Positions 16,446 to 24,674 of a DNA stretch of 64,000 nt are shown here, one piece after another. The translations under genes were made by a program, and so were the position numbers. Origin of the DNA: an uncultured Bacteroidales bacterium (GTDB lineage: Bacteria > Bacteroidota > Bacteroidia > Bacteroidales > UBA932); the NCBI GenBank assembly GCA_934725015.1, contig CAKVAS010000009.1:1-64000 (forward strand). The letters are read 5' to 3'. Numbering within the stretch: position 1 is the first letter of the stretch; each line of letters begins with the position of its first letter. Below the pieces are notes generated by a model that saw only the letters and a list, made by a program, of their open reading frames with translations, was not told where the DNA came from and searched no databases.

Positions 16446-18101
16446 TCAGTCGAACGTCGTCTCACTGTCCTTTTTCCTCCACTGCTCAACCTGAAAATCG
16501 AACTGCCCGAGTTCGCGGTTGTAGAATATGCCTATGGTGAGATATACGTGTTCGTTGCGCGCTATATGGTCCAGCGCCTGGACATTTCCGTATCTGTCGA
16601 TGTACGTCATTGTCCGGAGGACGCGCGGAATCTCATATTCCGCATCTATGAAATATGGAATCGCCTCCGCCGCGCCTGTCTCGACCTTTCGGAAAATCCA
16701 GTGTGTCGCGAGGTCACTATCCTTGTCCGTGCTTCCATAGATTCCGTTGTCGGGGCCGATGGTGAGGCTGTATCCGTCCGGGGCGAGGAAACGCAGCCCG
16801 GTGCGTGTGACGGTTCCGGTTCCGGTCCCGCTGATTTTGTCTCCCGTTTTTAACGTGAATGTCGTGCCGCTCCCGTTGTCGGCCATAGATGCCGTCGCCC
16901 CGGCGAGACTTATCTGCCGTCCTGTGCCGACATTGGTTATTGTCCCCGAGGTCGCGCCGCTGAACTTCCAGAAGAAGTTCTCTATGCCCTTGTGATGTTT
17001 CAGTTCCGTGTCTCCGGAGAAGAAACGGTACTTGAGATTGCCATCGACATCGCCGATGTAGTAGCCGGACGACGCCGCTGAGCGCAGGACGAAAGTGTCG
17101 CTGACGGTGGCATTCTCAGTGACGTTCGCATCGAAGTTATATTCACGGCGCAGCCCGATTTTCACGTCTTCCGCTTTTGTCCCGGCTCTATAGACGGCTC
17201 CGAAAAGGGAGAATGTGAAGTCGGCGGGGCTGTCTGGAGTCGTCTCATAGAGATAGCTGTCGTAGATGGTCACAGGTTCGGTTCCGGCCTGCGCGACGGC
17301 ATCGACACGTTTCATCCCGTCCAGTTCCCGGAAATTCACATTGCGGGACTTTCCCGGAATTTTTCCGCCGTCGTGTCTGAATACATAAGACAGCGTGGGA
17401 TTCTGTGCGGAAAGGCCTATCTTGCTGAAAAACAGCGAACTCTCGGCGATGTTGTTGCGCACGGCAATCGTCAGGCGTCCCACGCATCGCAGCAGTTCCG
17501 CCGAGACGTGATTCTCTCCGGCGCCGATTGAGAAGTCAACGGCGGCGGAGCATGGCATGCCGTCGGTGTCGTCGTAAACAGGGGATTCTCCGTCCGGTAA
17601 TTCGGTCTCGCTGAGGAGCATATCCCTGAATGCGTCGTCAATTTTTGCGCCGACGACATATTTCCCATGGTCGAGTTCCTGAAAATTGGCGACCGCGTAG
17701 AGCGTGCAGTTTCCTCTTGAGATATCGACAAACCTCATTTCGGCCGATTTTCCGTCTTCTGAGAAACGCACATAGTCGAGGGCCGTCGAACGTTCGGTCT
17801 CGTCGGCGGAAGGCCCTTCCGCAGGCTCATCTCCGATTGACGTCCCTTTCTGCAGCAGATGTTCATGCGCGAGAATCTTGCCGCTGTCACGGTTGACAAT
17901 CCAGATGCTGAGGAGGTTCATCACATTCCCCTCCGCAGCTGTCTTAGTGAGCGTCGTCTCCGGCACGCCTCCGATGGTGAGCGTGAGGCTTCCCGTTCCT
18001 CCGTCGGAATCGTTTTCGCCGGCGCCTCCCTTGGAGCAGGCCGAGGCGAGCGAAATGGCTGCCGTCAGCGAGACTGTGTATATGATTGTGCTGATTCTCA
18101 T
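16446..18101 (-). CDS. Fimbrial anchor/accessory lipoprotein (FimB/Mfa2-like)
   Basis: A 551-residue lipoprotein with signal peptide MRISTIIYTVSLTAAIS and lipobox ASAC. The sequence after it (GSLTLTIGGVPETTLTKTAAEGNVMNLLSIWIVN) resembles the N-terminal strand region of Mfa2/FimB-type minor subunits and anchors. The product would be secreted to the outer membrane surface and may anchor or cap the fibre. Its stop lies 22 bases before the next gene and its start is four bases after the upstream gene's stop, so it is inside a tight operon. The assignment rests on context and general pattern rather than on one decisive motif. Confidence 0.75.
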   Translation of the reverse strand: MRISTIIYTVSLTAAISLASACSKGGAGENDSDGGTGSLTLTIGGVPETTLTKTAAEGNVMNLLSIWIVNRDSGKILAHEHLLQKGTSIGDEPAEGPSADETERSTALDYVRFSEDGKSAEMRFVDISRGNCTLYAVANFQELDHGKYVVGAKIDDAFRDMLLSETELPDGESPVYDDTDGMPCSAAVDFSIGAGENHVSAELLRCVGRLTIAVRNNIAESSLFFSKIGLSAQNPTLSYVFRHDGGKIPGKSRNVNFRELDGMKRVDAVAQAGTEPVTIYDSYLYETTPDSPADFTFSLFGAVYRAGTKAEDVKIGLRREYNFDANVTENATVSDTFVLRSAASSGYYIGDVDGNLKYRFFSGDTELKHHKGIENFFWKFSGATSGTITNVGTGRQISLAGATASMADNGSGTTFTLKTGDKISGTGTGTVTRTGLRFLAPDGYSLTIGPDNGIYGSTDKDSDLATHWIFRKVETGAAEAIPYFIDAEYEIPRVLRTMTYIDRYGNVQALDHIARNEHVYLTIGIFYNRELGQFDFQVEQWRKKDSETTFD

Positions 18102-18105
18102 GCGT

Positions 18106-19200
18106 CTAAAGATTTATATCTACGTTTGACTGAAGAACCTCCCAGTCCTTGATGCTGACATTCACAGTCACATAGGAACTGTGGATGACAAAGGTGAAGG
18201 TGTAGATTTTCCCCGGCAGAAGCTCTGTCTCCGGCAGTTTTACCGAATGCAGGGCATCGCCGGAGTTCTCCGTGTAGAAATTGGCGGTCGTCGCTCCAGC
18301 ATCGGAGGAAAGTGTCTGCGGAATGACGAACACGAGCTTGTCATTGTCGAAGACCTGCGCCGTCTTGTCGGTGTCGGTCGCTGCCTGCCCACGGCTGAAT
18401 TCCTCTTTCCCGGACCAGGTGAAAAGCTCGTTGCTCCCGTCGAACGTGTTCTCGCTGAGTATCCACTGTATCTTTTGGGCATCGTCTCCGCTTTCACGCA
18501 CGCCGTAAATCAGGTGTCCGACGCTGTACAGACCCTTGAGGTAGAAACGTGTGACGGAGTTCTTCATTCCTTTTGTGCTGTCGTCCTTGTCGTAGAATCT
18601 GATGTAGAATCTCAACCCGGCGAGAGCATGGTGAAACTGCATTTTCACCGGACCCATCCCTTCTGCAAGAGGGTATCTGGTCGCGTATGCCACGAGCAGG
18701 TCATAGTTCATGGTCGTGGACTTGTACTCGATGCCTATCCTTGTCGCGTTCGACGCCGGATTCACCTCGGCGCTATATGGCCAATAGGCACGAAACGAAT
18801 AGTGCATGCTGTTTTCCCATTTCCTTTTCGGAGAGTATGTCCATCCGTATGTCGGAGACGTGGCGTTTCCTCCTGTTACGCCCCATCCGACCTCCTGCGC
18901 GTTGGAACTTATGAACACATTGGCGAGGTTGTTCGTGCCGTCGAGAGACTTGAATCCATAGATTCCGAAAGGCTCCTTCTGCAGCTTTGCGTCGGTGTCG
19001 GTCTGTGTGTCTCCGGCTCCTGCCCTTGTCTTCGGCGAGCGGCTCGTGAACGAAATCCAGTCGCCGCTTTCATCGGACGGCCCAGCCTCTGCGACCTTGC
19101 TGCAGGCAGGTGACAGCAGAACCGCCGCCGCAGCCGCCGGCAGCGCGATGTGCCGGAGGATGGAAGCGAAGTTCCAGAATATGAGTTTTCTGCAGTTCAT
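18106..19200 (-). CDS. Fimbrillin-family lipoprotein (third fimbrillin)
   Basis: A 364-residue lipoprotein with lipobox SPAC. The mature N-terminus (SFTSRSPKTRAGAGD) carries a conserved-looking TRAG, an Arg-type cleavage motif often seen in fimbrillins processed by Rgp-like proteases, followed by an FGIYGFKSLDG block typical of the Mfa_like_1 fold. Two later motifs, MQFHHALAGLRFYIRF and LPGKIYTFTFVI, recur in fimbrillins. It should be a fimbrial shaft or tip subunit on the outer membrane. The start overlaps no neighbour and the gap to the upstream gene is ten bases. Confidence 0.85.
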   Translation of the reverse strand: MNCRKLIFWNFASILRHIALPAAAAAVLLSPACSKVAEAGPSDESGDWISFTSRSPKTRAGAGDTQTDTDAKLQKEPFGIYGFKSLDGTNNLANVFISSNAQEVGWGVTGGNATSPTYGWTYSPKRKWENSMHYSFRAYWPYSAEVNPASNATRIGIEYKSTTMNYDLLVAYATRYPLAEGMGPVKMQFHHALAGLRFYIRFYDKDDSTKGMKNSVTRFYLKGLYSVGHLIYGVRESGDDAQKIQWILSENTFDGSNELFTWSGKEEFSRGQAATDTDKTAQVFDNDKLVFVIPQTLSSDAGATTANFYTENSGDALHSVKLPETELLPGKIYTFTFVIHSSYVTVNVSIKDWEVLQSNVDINL

Positions 19201-19210
19201 TCCTTGTCGT

Positions 19211-20491
19211 TTATCTCAGTTCAATGTCACCGCCGTCTATAATGTCGCTCCAGCTTCCGACGGTCGCGTCGAACTCGATGTAGTTCTCCGTTCCTGTGCT
19301 GAGGTAGATGTGGTAGGTGATGTCCGTACTTTCGTTCCAGCGGGCGGACTCGGCGGTGTTGCTGTAGAGCATTCCGGTGAGCACCTGCGTGTCCTTGACC
19401 TGTACCAGAGAACCTGTTCCGTCATCAACATCCTTCATGGTGCCGTCCCAGACAGTGATTTCAATCCTCGGACGCCGCTCTTTCGTTCCGGAGACGGAGC
19501 TCGCCAGAGGCTGCGGAATCATCATTGTCTTAGGGAATATTGTCTTGTCCTCGTCTGCCGTAACTTCGAGCCCGTTTCCCGCATCCTCACCGGTCATGAG
19601 GCTGAAACTGTAGTCCGTCATGCCGCTCCACGGGTAGTCTCCCCATGTGCTTCCGGTCAGAGTCCCTTCCGTGTAGATGTCCTTGAGCTCGGCTTTTTCG
19701 ACATACCACTTCTTCGTGTCGTCTTCCGACCTGTAGTCGAGGCGGATGACGAATCTGACCTTGCAGAGCGCGTGGGTGAACTGGATTTTTGCTCCATAGC
19801 CGGTGAATGAGGACTCGCTCCCGGACTCCCAGGTGTTTGACGTGTTGCCGCCGAGGTCGAGGGACATTGCCGTCAGGATGTCCGTGCTGCCGTCGGCCGG
19901 CTTCGCTCCTCCATAGTTCGTGCTCCCTCCGTATCCCGGAGTGTTCGGCACTTTCCACCCGTCGATTCGGAGCCCCTCCGACGTGTTTATGCTGAGCCCA
20001 CGTTCCGTCAGGTTTGCCGGTGCCCAGGAGAAGAACGAAAGCCTGCCTCCCTGTGGCCACCAGTAGCTCTTGCCGGATTCCCATGCTTTCCAGAGACCGC
20101 TTCTGTACGAGATTCTTTCCGGCTCGGTTTTCCCGTCCTGTCCGGTCTTCCCGATCCATGCCACGGCGCTTTCGCTGTCTGTTGCCCAGCGTTTCCCGGA
20201 CGGGAGATACCAGGCGAATGTCCCGAATGTCGAATCGGCCGGGAAGGAGGAGAATGTGGCGGCTTTCGTCCCGGTCTTCACCGGAGTGAGGCTGAAGCTG
20301 ATTTCCTTCGGGGTGCCGGAGTCCGGTCCTGGAGCGGGCTCGTTCCTGACGCATGAGACTGCGGAAGATGCCAGCAGCACCACAGATGCGGCAATGACGA
20401 CCGTTGACGGCACAGACGACAGCTTGCCTGCCGCCTTCCGGCTCGCGGGTCTTGCCGTGTCCTTTGTATATGTTCCTTTTGTCCCGTTCAT
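19211..20491 (-). CDS. Fimbrillin-family lipoprotein (second fimbrillin)
   Basis: A 426-residue lipoprotein. An unusually long basic N-terminal region of about 28 residues precedes the hydrophobic segment STVVIAASVVLLASSAVSC. The mature part has TFGTFAWYLPSGKRW, KSYWWPQGGRLSFFSWAP, IQFTHALCKVRFVIRL and TYHIYLSTGTENYIEFD, all typical of Mfa_like_1 fimbrillins. The FAYYLP/FAWYLP and SLTFFAW-type motifs are shared with the neighbouring 20579-21628 product, so the two are probably paralogues from local duplication. It would be a structural or accessory fimbrial subunit. Confidence 0.87.
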   Translation of the reverse strand: MNGTKGTYTKDTARPASRKAAGKLSSVPSTVVIAASVVLLASSAVSCVRNEPAPGPDSGTPKEISFSLTPVKTGTKAATFSSFPADSTFGTFAWYLPSGKRWATDSESAVAWIGKTGQDGKTEPERISYRSGLWKAWESGKSYWWPQGGRLSFFSWAPANLTERGLSINTSEGLRIDGWKVPNTPGYGGSTNYGGAKPADGSTDILTAMSLDLGGNTSNTWESGSESSFTGYGAKIQFTHALCKVRFVIRLDYRSEDDTKKWYVEKAELKDIYTEGTLTGSTWGDYPWSGMTDYSFSLMTGEDAGNGLEVTADEDKTIFPKTMMIPQPLASSVSGTKERRPRIEITVWDGTMKDVDDGTGSLVQVKDTQVLTGMLYSNTAESARWNESTDITYHIYLSTGTENYIEFDATVGSWSDIIDGGDIELR

Positions 20492-20578
20492 TCCTTGTGT
20501 TTTGTGGGCAGCTTTCCCGCCGCCTCTTATTGGAACCCACGGGGAGTTTCACCTCCGGGTGGGTTGATGCTTTATTTG

Positions 20579-21628
20579 TTACTGGATTTCGATGTTGCCG
20601 GAGTTTTCGGTCGTCCAGTCCTCAACAGCCGGATCCCAAAAAATCTCATCAAGCGAGAACACGAGGTTGAAGATATACCTCTTGCCCATTTCCCATCTTG
20701 CAAAAATGTCCTTTACTTTCTTTTCAACCACGCAGTTCTCAACGACATCGGCGCTGTTGGCGACTGCTGTAGTGACGGTGTATTTCACCTGAATCAGTGT
20801 CTCGTCGGTGAATGTCTGCGGAACATAGATTACCTGATCCTCATTCTCCACGGCTGTTGCTGTGGTAGTTTTAATCTGCTGATCCGCTGCCGAATAGGTC
20901 AGTTCCGCGGAGCGGGCTGCACCTGTCGCAGCAGAGAATGTCTCTCCGTCATTGGTTATTTGATAATAATTTCCTGCGTTGGCGATGGTTGTGAATTTGA
21001 TGGAGTTGAGTGTGAATGTCTTGTTCGCATATTCCTTGCCAAGCCTTACGGTGGCTGCTACCATGGAAAGTCTGTGGCGAAAAAGGGTTGGAACGCCGTT
21101 GAACTTGTAAGTGGTCTCATTCGCTGTCTTGTCCTTTGCAATGTCTGCAACGAGGAGGTCGGCGTTCTTGTTGCTCTCCGGCGTTAGGTCTATGTGCCCG
21201 AAGATGCCGTTCTCAGCGATGCAATGGAATGTTTCGGCTGCGGAATGCTGGCCGTCTTCGAGGTTGACATTTGGCCTGTTAAGAGACCACGCGAAGAACG
21301 TGAGGGAACCCTTGTCCTTCGGCCAGTAGTATGAGGTGGTCTTGTTCTTCCAGCAGTCCGTGTTGTAGGAAATTTCAGAAGCGTTGATGTAGAGCTTCGC
21401 ATCTGCACTGTTTTCATCCCAATTCTTGCCATTAGGAAGGTAGTAGGCGAAAGACACGAAGACATTGTCAGTGCTGAAGTCCGACTGGGTCTCAGAAAGC
21501 GTCTTGGTCTTTGGAGCAACGTTGTAGGAGATTTCCGTGTTCTCATTTGAGAAAGCGGGAGCCACCTCGTTTTTTGAGCAGGCTGCAAGCGCTGCGGCCG
21601 CTGCGAAAAAGAAAATGTACTTTTTCAT
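20579..21628 (-). CDS. Fimbrillin-family lipoprotein (first, probably major fimbrillin)
   Basis: A 349-residue lipoprotein with a short signal peptide MKKYIFFFAAAAALAAC. It has FVSFAYYLPNGKNWD, SYYWPKDKGSLTFFAWSL, FRHRLSMVAATVRL and RYIFNLVFSLDEIFWDPAVEDW, the standard Mfa_like_1 (PF13149-type) arrangement. It is the first fimbrillin after the DUF3575 and DUF5119 genes and less GC-rich than its neighbours, which fits a highly expressed major subunit. The 90-base AT-rich gap upstream (21629-21718) holds no gene. Gaps of about 90 bases on both sides still allow a single transcript. Confidence 0.87.
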   Translation of the reverse strand: MKKYIFFFAAAAALAACSKNEVAPAFSNENTEISYNVAPKTKTLSETQSDFSTDNVFVSFAYYLPNGKNWDENSADAKLYINASEISYNTDCWKNKTTSYYWPKDKGSLTFFAWSLNRPNVNLEDGQHSAAETFHCIAENGIFGHIDLTPESNKNADLLVADIAKDKTANETTYKFNGVPTLFRHRLSMVAATVRLGKEYANKTFTLNSIKFTTIANAGNYYQITNDGETFSAATGAARSAELTYSAADQQIKTTTATAVENEDQVIYVPQTFTDETLIQVKYTVTTAVANSADVVENCVVEKKVKDIFARWEMGKRYIFNLVFSLDEIFWDPAVEDWTTENSGNIEIQ

Positions 21629-21718
21629 AATGATTAAAACTTAAAAATTAAAAACACTAAAAATAAAATTTGTTGTCAAATCTTTGTTTTTGCGGAACTT
21701 GCGGCATCCGCGGCGCCG

Positions 21719-22813
21719 TTATATGTCAATTTCCCTGTGCTCCTCGTCCCAGTCGTCAATCTTCGGGTCGAATGCGCCTCCGCTGCTCTTTGGCGGCTCA
21801 ACCTTTATCGTCTCGTCAATCAGCAGCCAGTGGTGCAGGACGGCGTTCTCGGTTCGGAACAGCCCGGTGACGTCGAAGGTCTTGCGGATAATCTTCTTAT
21901 CGACTGTGGAGACGTCGAATGTGATTTCCAGCTTGTCGGTGGAGTCCGGGATGCGCCCGAAGGTGTTGAACACCGTGCAGACGACATCCTTTCCCTTGTC
22001 CTGACTTTTCTTGAGAGAGAACCACACAGATGTTTCCGGCTCCGTCACCCTCGTGTCCGTGGCTATGAGATTCTCTCCGACCATTCCCGAAAGGACTGCC
22101 TGCGCCGAATTTACCCATTCTATGCCATCGACATGAACCTGCACATACCAGCTCTCGACCACGCTCCTCGCCTCGGCCGTGACCGTCATCGGGGCGTCGT
22201 GGTAGGGGATGGTCTCCGTTTCCAGCCTTGCGACAGGCAGATGCTCGGGCTCCATCCTTATGTCCATAGCCGGCTCCCCGCCCCTCGTGTTGAACCGGCT
22301 GAGCACTCCGGACGGAACAGGGTCGGTGTATGCCTTCGCCTTGTCCCAGATGTAGTAGTCCTTCACGATGGTCTCCTCCGTTCCGAAGTCGTAGGCGAGC
22401 ATCCTGTAGTTGCCGGGGAGCAGCTGAACCTCGCCGCTGAGAACCCTGTAGCCCTCGCTGTCGGCGCTGACCTTCGTGATGAAGCTTTCCGCGGCCACGC
22501 TGCCGTCCCCGTCGTTGTAGAACAGCACATGCATTGCAGTCGGCTCTATCTTCTGCACCGGGATTGCCGGATTATAGACGTCGCAGGTGACGTTCTGAAT
22601 CCCGTCGTTGTTTATCCTCACCCTCACTTCCGTGAGAAGGTTCGGGTCGGTCAGCGGACGGAAATGGCAGGCGCATACGACCGGAACCGACGACGCGGTC
22701 AGGACGGCGGCCACACAGCGGCTGAGCCTCTTTACGCATTTGAGCGCCGCCGGGCTGAGACTCGTGATGAACCTATGCACCGCAGGGGAGAATATGCCTC
22801 GAATCTTTCTCAT
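21719..22813 (-). CDS. DUF5119-type fimbrial-operon lipoprotein
   Basis: A 364-residue lipoprotein starting MRKIRGIFSPAVHRF, with a hydrophobic segment ending VPVVCAC as lipobox. The mature start (CHFRPLTDPNLLTEVRVRI, then NVTCDVYNP, LLPGNYRMLAYDFGTE) matches the DUF5119 family found next to fimbrillin genes. It ends with an Asp/Glu-rich tail (KIDDWDEEHREIDI) that resembles the C-terminal strand of fimbrial subunits. The start ATG overlaps the stop of the upstream DUF3575 gene (ATGA, 22810-22813), so the two are translationally coupled. It is probably a surface accessory or assembly component. Confidence 0.82.
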   Translation of the reverse strand: MRKIRGIFSPAVHRFITSLSPAALKCVKRLSRCVAAVLTASSVPVVCACHFRPLTDPNLLTEVRVRINNDGIQNVTCDVYNPAIPVQKIEPTAMHVLFYNDGDGSVAAESFITKVSADSEGYRVLSGEVQLLPGNYRMLAYDFGTEETIVKDYYIWDKAKAYTDPVPSGVLSRFNTRGGEPAMDIRMEPEHLPVARLETETIPYHDAPMTVTAEARSVVESWYVQVHVDGIEWVNSAQAVLSGMVGENLIATDTRVTEPETSVWFSLKKSQDKGKDVVCTVFNTFGRIPDSTDKLEITFDVSTVDKKIIRKTFDVTGLFRTENAVLHHWLLIDETIKVEPPKSSGGAFDPKIDDWDEEHREIDI

Positions 22814-24135
22814 CTCGATTTCCTCCCTGTCCTTACAAGAATCGGCACCACGAGGCTGACCTTTGCCTTGGTCGGCCCGAACCAGTGCAGCCTTCCGGCG
22901 TTGCCCTTGTCCTTCATCAGCAGCGACCAGTCCGATGTCGGAATGTAATGCTGATAGTCTATCGCCATGTAGCCGACGCTGAGCGAGAACTCCATGTTCG
23001 CCCATCTGCCGACCGGCATCGTGTAGCCGTAGCTCAGCCCCGCTCCCCAGAAATGAGTCTGATAGCAGCCGAACTTCGCCCCGACCTGAATGTCGAACTT
23101 TCCCCCGTCCCCATAGACTCCGAGGTAGTGTCCCATGAGCGCGTCTCTCTGACGGAGCTCGCCCGAGAGCACCTGCGGGTCGTACCATTCGCGGGTTCTC
23201 GGAAGGAACCACCAGCGCGCCTCGCCGCCCATCGAGAGCAGCTGGAGACAGTACTTGTTCCCGCTCGGTCCGCTGTTCCACCACGGGCAGATGTGCTCGT
23301 ACTGGAGAGAGAAATGCTTTCCCACCGGGATCTCCACCGCGAAGTTCAGCGCGGTGACGGCATCATAGAGCAGGTTTGTCTTGAGGGCGGCAATCGTACG
23401 CAGTTCCTTTCTCCGCGTGAGCGCCGGACTGAAGACGAGGCTGTCCTCTTGCGGCTTCAGCCTGTCCACGGGCGCGTCGAGTGGTTCAAGCGCCTCCGCA
23501 CGCGGGCTTTCCCAGACGCAAATCCACATCGCGAGACGAAGTTCCGGCATCAGGTGAATCCGCATCCACTTCCAGCTGACTCCGCCGTCGAGTTGGGCGA
23601 GCCTCCACTCCCTCGTCGCGTCGGATATGCCCCGGTCGTCGAGTATTGCCAGCACGCGCCTGCGGTCCCACCTGTGGTAGCCGATTTCGGCCGCCTCGCG
23701 CAGTCCCTGCCAGTTCTCGGCCACCGGATGCAGCGTAATCATGTTTCTGTCCAAGCCGCTGTCCTTCGGAAGGTTGGCCAGAATGAACCTTTTCGCCGCC
23801 CTTGCGCGTGAGAGGGCGAGCTGCGCGTTGTGTTCATAGACACCCTCCGGGGAGGCGTAGGAATATATCGCTATGCTGTCGATTTTCGGAGAATTGTGGA
23901 GGTGCGAGAGGATGTCGCGGATGTTTTCCTCGTTGTCGAGATATGTCCTGTCGATGTTAATCTCGTCCCAGCGGTAGTAGAGCCTGTAGGTCTTAGGACC
24001 TTCATCATTGTGTCCGAGACTGTCCGCCGATGTTGCAAAAAAGGTACTCCGAAGCGGTTTCGCGCCTTGCGCGTGCACCTCCCCGGAATACACAAACAAC
24101 ATGTAAATTAACACTAAGCAGACCCTACGTCTCAT
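22810..24135 (-). CDS. OmpA-like/DUF3575 fimbrial-operon outer-membrane protein
   Basis: A 441-residue secreted protein with signal peptide MRRRVCLVLIYMLFVYSGEVHA. Residues about 45-200 look OmpA-like: YYRWDEINIDRTYLDNEENI, IYSYASPEGVYEHNAQLALSRA and a peptidoglycan-contact-type RAKRF segment. The C-terminal half is DUF3575: LKTNLLYDAVTALNFAVEIPVG, FSLQYEHICPWWN, HYLGVYGDGGKFDIQ and GAGLSYGYTMPVG, beta-strand rich and probably barrel-forming. Such proteins lead fimbrial operons and may help assembly at the outer membrane. The start at 24135 is preferred to a TTG at 24300 because the signal peptide begins there. It is the first gene of the operon. Confidence 0.85.
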   Translation of the reverse strand: MRRRVCLVLIYMLFVYSGEVHAQGAKPLRSTFFATSADSLGHNDEGPKTYRLYYRWDEINIDRTYLDNEENIRDILSHLHNSPKIDSIAIYSYASPEGVYEHNAQLALSRARAAKRFILANLPKDSGLDRNMITLHPVAENWQGLREAAEIGYHRWDRRRVLAILDDRGISDATREWRLAQLDGGVSWKWMRIHLMPELRLAMWICVWESPRAEALEPLDAPVDRLKPQEDSLVFSPALTRRKELRTIAALKTNLLYDAVTALNFAVEIPVGKHFSLQYEHICPWWNSGPSGNKYCLQLLSMGGEARWWFLPRTREWYDPQVLSGELRQRDALMGHYLGVYGDGGKFDIQVGAKFGCYQTHFWGAGLSYGYTMPVGRWANMEFSLSVGYMAIDYQHYIPTSDWSLLMKDKGNAGRLHWFGPTKAKVSLVVPILVRTGRKSR

Positions 24136-24243
24136 AAAAACACAACAATTCGGTCGTCCCGCTGACAACCCGCGCGCTTCATTACTGTTTTTCTTCAGCG
24201 CGTTTTCCTCAATAAATCGTTTTTTTATACTCTTACTTTCCAA

Positions 24244-24277
24244 GGGAACGCCATTCTTCCATAATGGAATCGTTCCC
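24244..24277 (-). promoter_or_regulatory. Stem-loop in the leader of the fimbrial operon mRNA
   Basis: GGGAACG (24244-24250) pairs with CGTTCCC (24271-24277) and CCATT (24251-24255) with AATGG (24263-24267), leaving a three-base bulge and a seven-base loop: twelve pairs in all. It lies in the leader of about 155 bases between the promoter and the DUF3575 start, and no T run follows. It could affect mRNA stability or translation; no ligand-binding class is recognised. Confidence 0.5.
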
Positions 24278-24297
24278 GAATGTTTCATATGTGACTG

Positions 24298-24328
24298 CAA
24301 AGATATGGCTAAATTTTAACTTATCAAA
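24298..24328 (-). promoter_or_regulatory. Promoter of the fimbrial operon
   Basis: On the minus strand, TTTG (24325-24328), 19 bases, then TATCTTTG (24298-24305), an exact match to the Bacteroidetes consensus. Transcription should start near 24291 and run through the seven fimbrial genes to the terminator at 12980. A run of eight C residues on this strand (24350-24357) lies 21 bases upstream of the -33 element. Confidence 0.75.
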
Positions 24329-24349
24329 ATGTTTTTAACAAAACTCGAC

Positions 24350-24357
24350 GGGGGGGG
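24350..24357. repeat. G8 homopolymer upstream of the fimbrial promoter
   Basis: Eight consecutive G residues on the plus strand, 21 bases upstream of the fimbrial operon's -33 element. Runs of this length slip easily in replication. The tract is outside the core promoter, so an effect would need an upstream binding factor. Confidence 0.7.
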
Positions 24358-24593
24358 TATGTAATTGATTGATGTGTAATGGGTTGTGTTAAGACACCTA
24401 TTTTTTCTTCGGTTGAGTTTTTGAAAACTGTACATATTTATATATTATAGAGAGACCCGGAGGCGGGAGACGACACAGTGATGCATTCCATAATTGCGAT
24501 AAAATTCTTAACTTTACACCTTTTCGATAAGCGAGCGCAGTCCAGATGAATTCGGGACTGACGAGCGCAGAAAAGTGCGCGATTGAAAATCGA

Positions 24594-24601
24594 CCCCCCC
24601 C
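24594..24601. repeat. C8 homopolymer upstream of the DUF6377 gene
   Basis: Eight C residues 73 bases before the preferred start of the DUF6377 gene. The frame stays open upstream to an ATG at 24546, so if translation began there the tract would be coding and slippage would switch the gene on or off. The signal peptide argues for the later start. The surrounding 24358-24674 region shows no other gene. Confidence 0.65.
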
Positions 24602-24674
24602 TGTGCGGCATCCCTCTCATACGACGAGCCTCCTATGTCTGAGGATGTGGCAGAAAACACTGAAACAAAGAGCG

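Noticed and set aside
22814..23284. N-terminal extension of the DUF5119 gene to 23284
   Set aside because: The extension lies opposite-frame within the DUF3575 gene, lacks a signal peptide, and the lipoprotein start at 22813 overlaps the upstream stop as ATGA.
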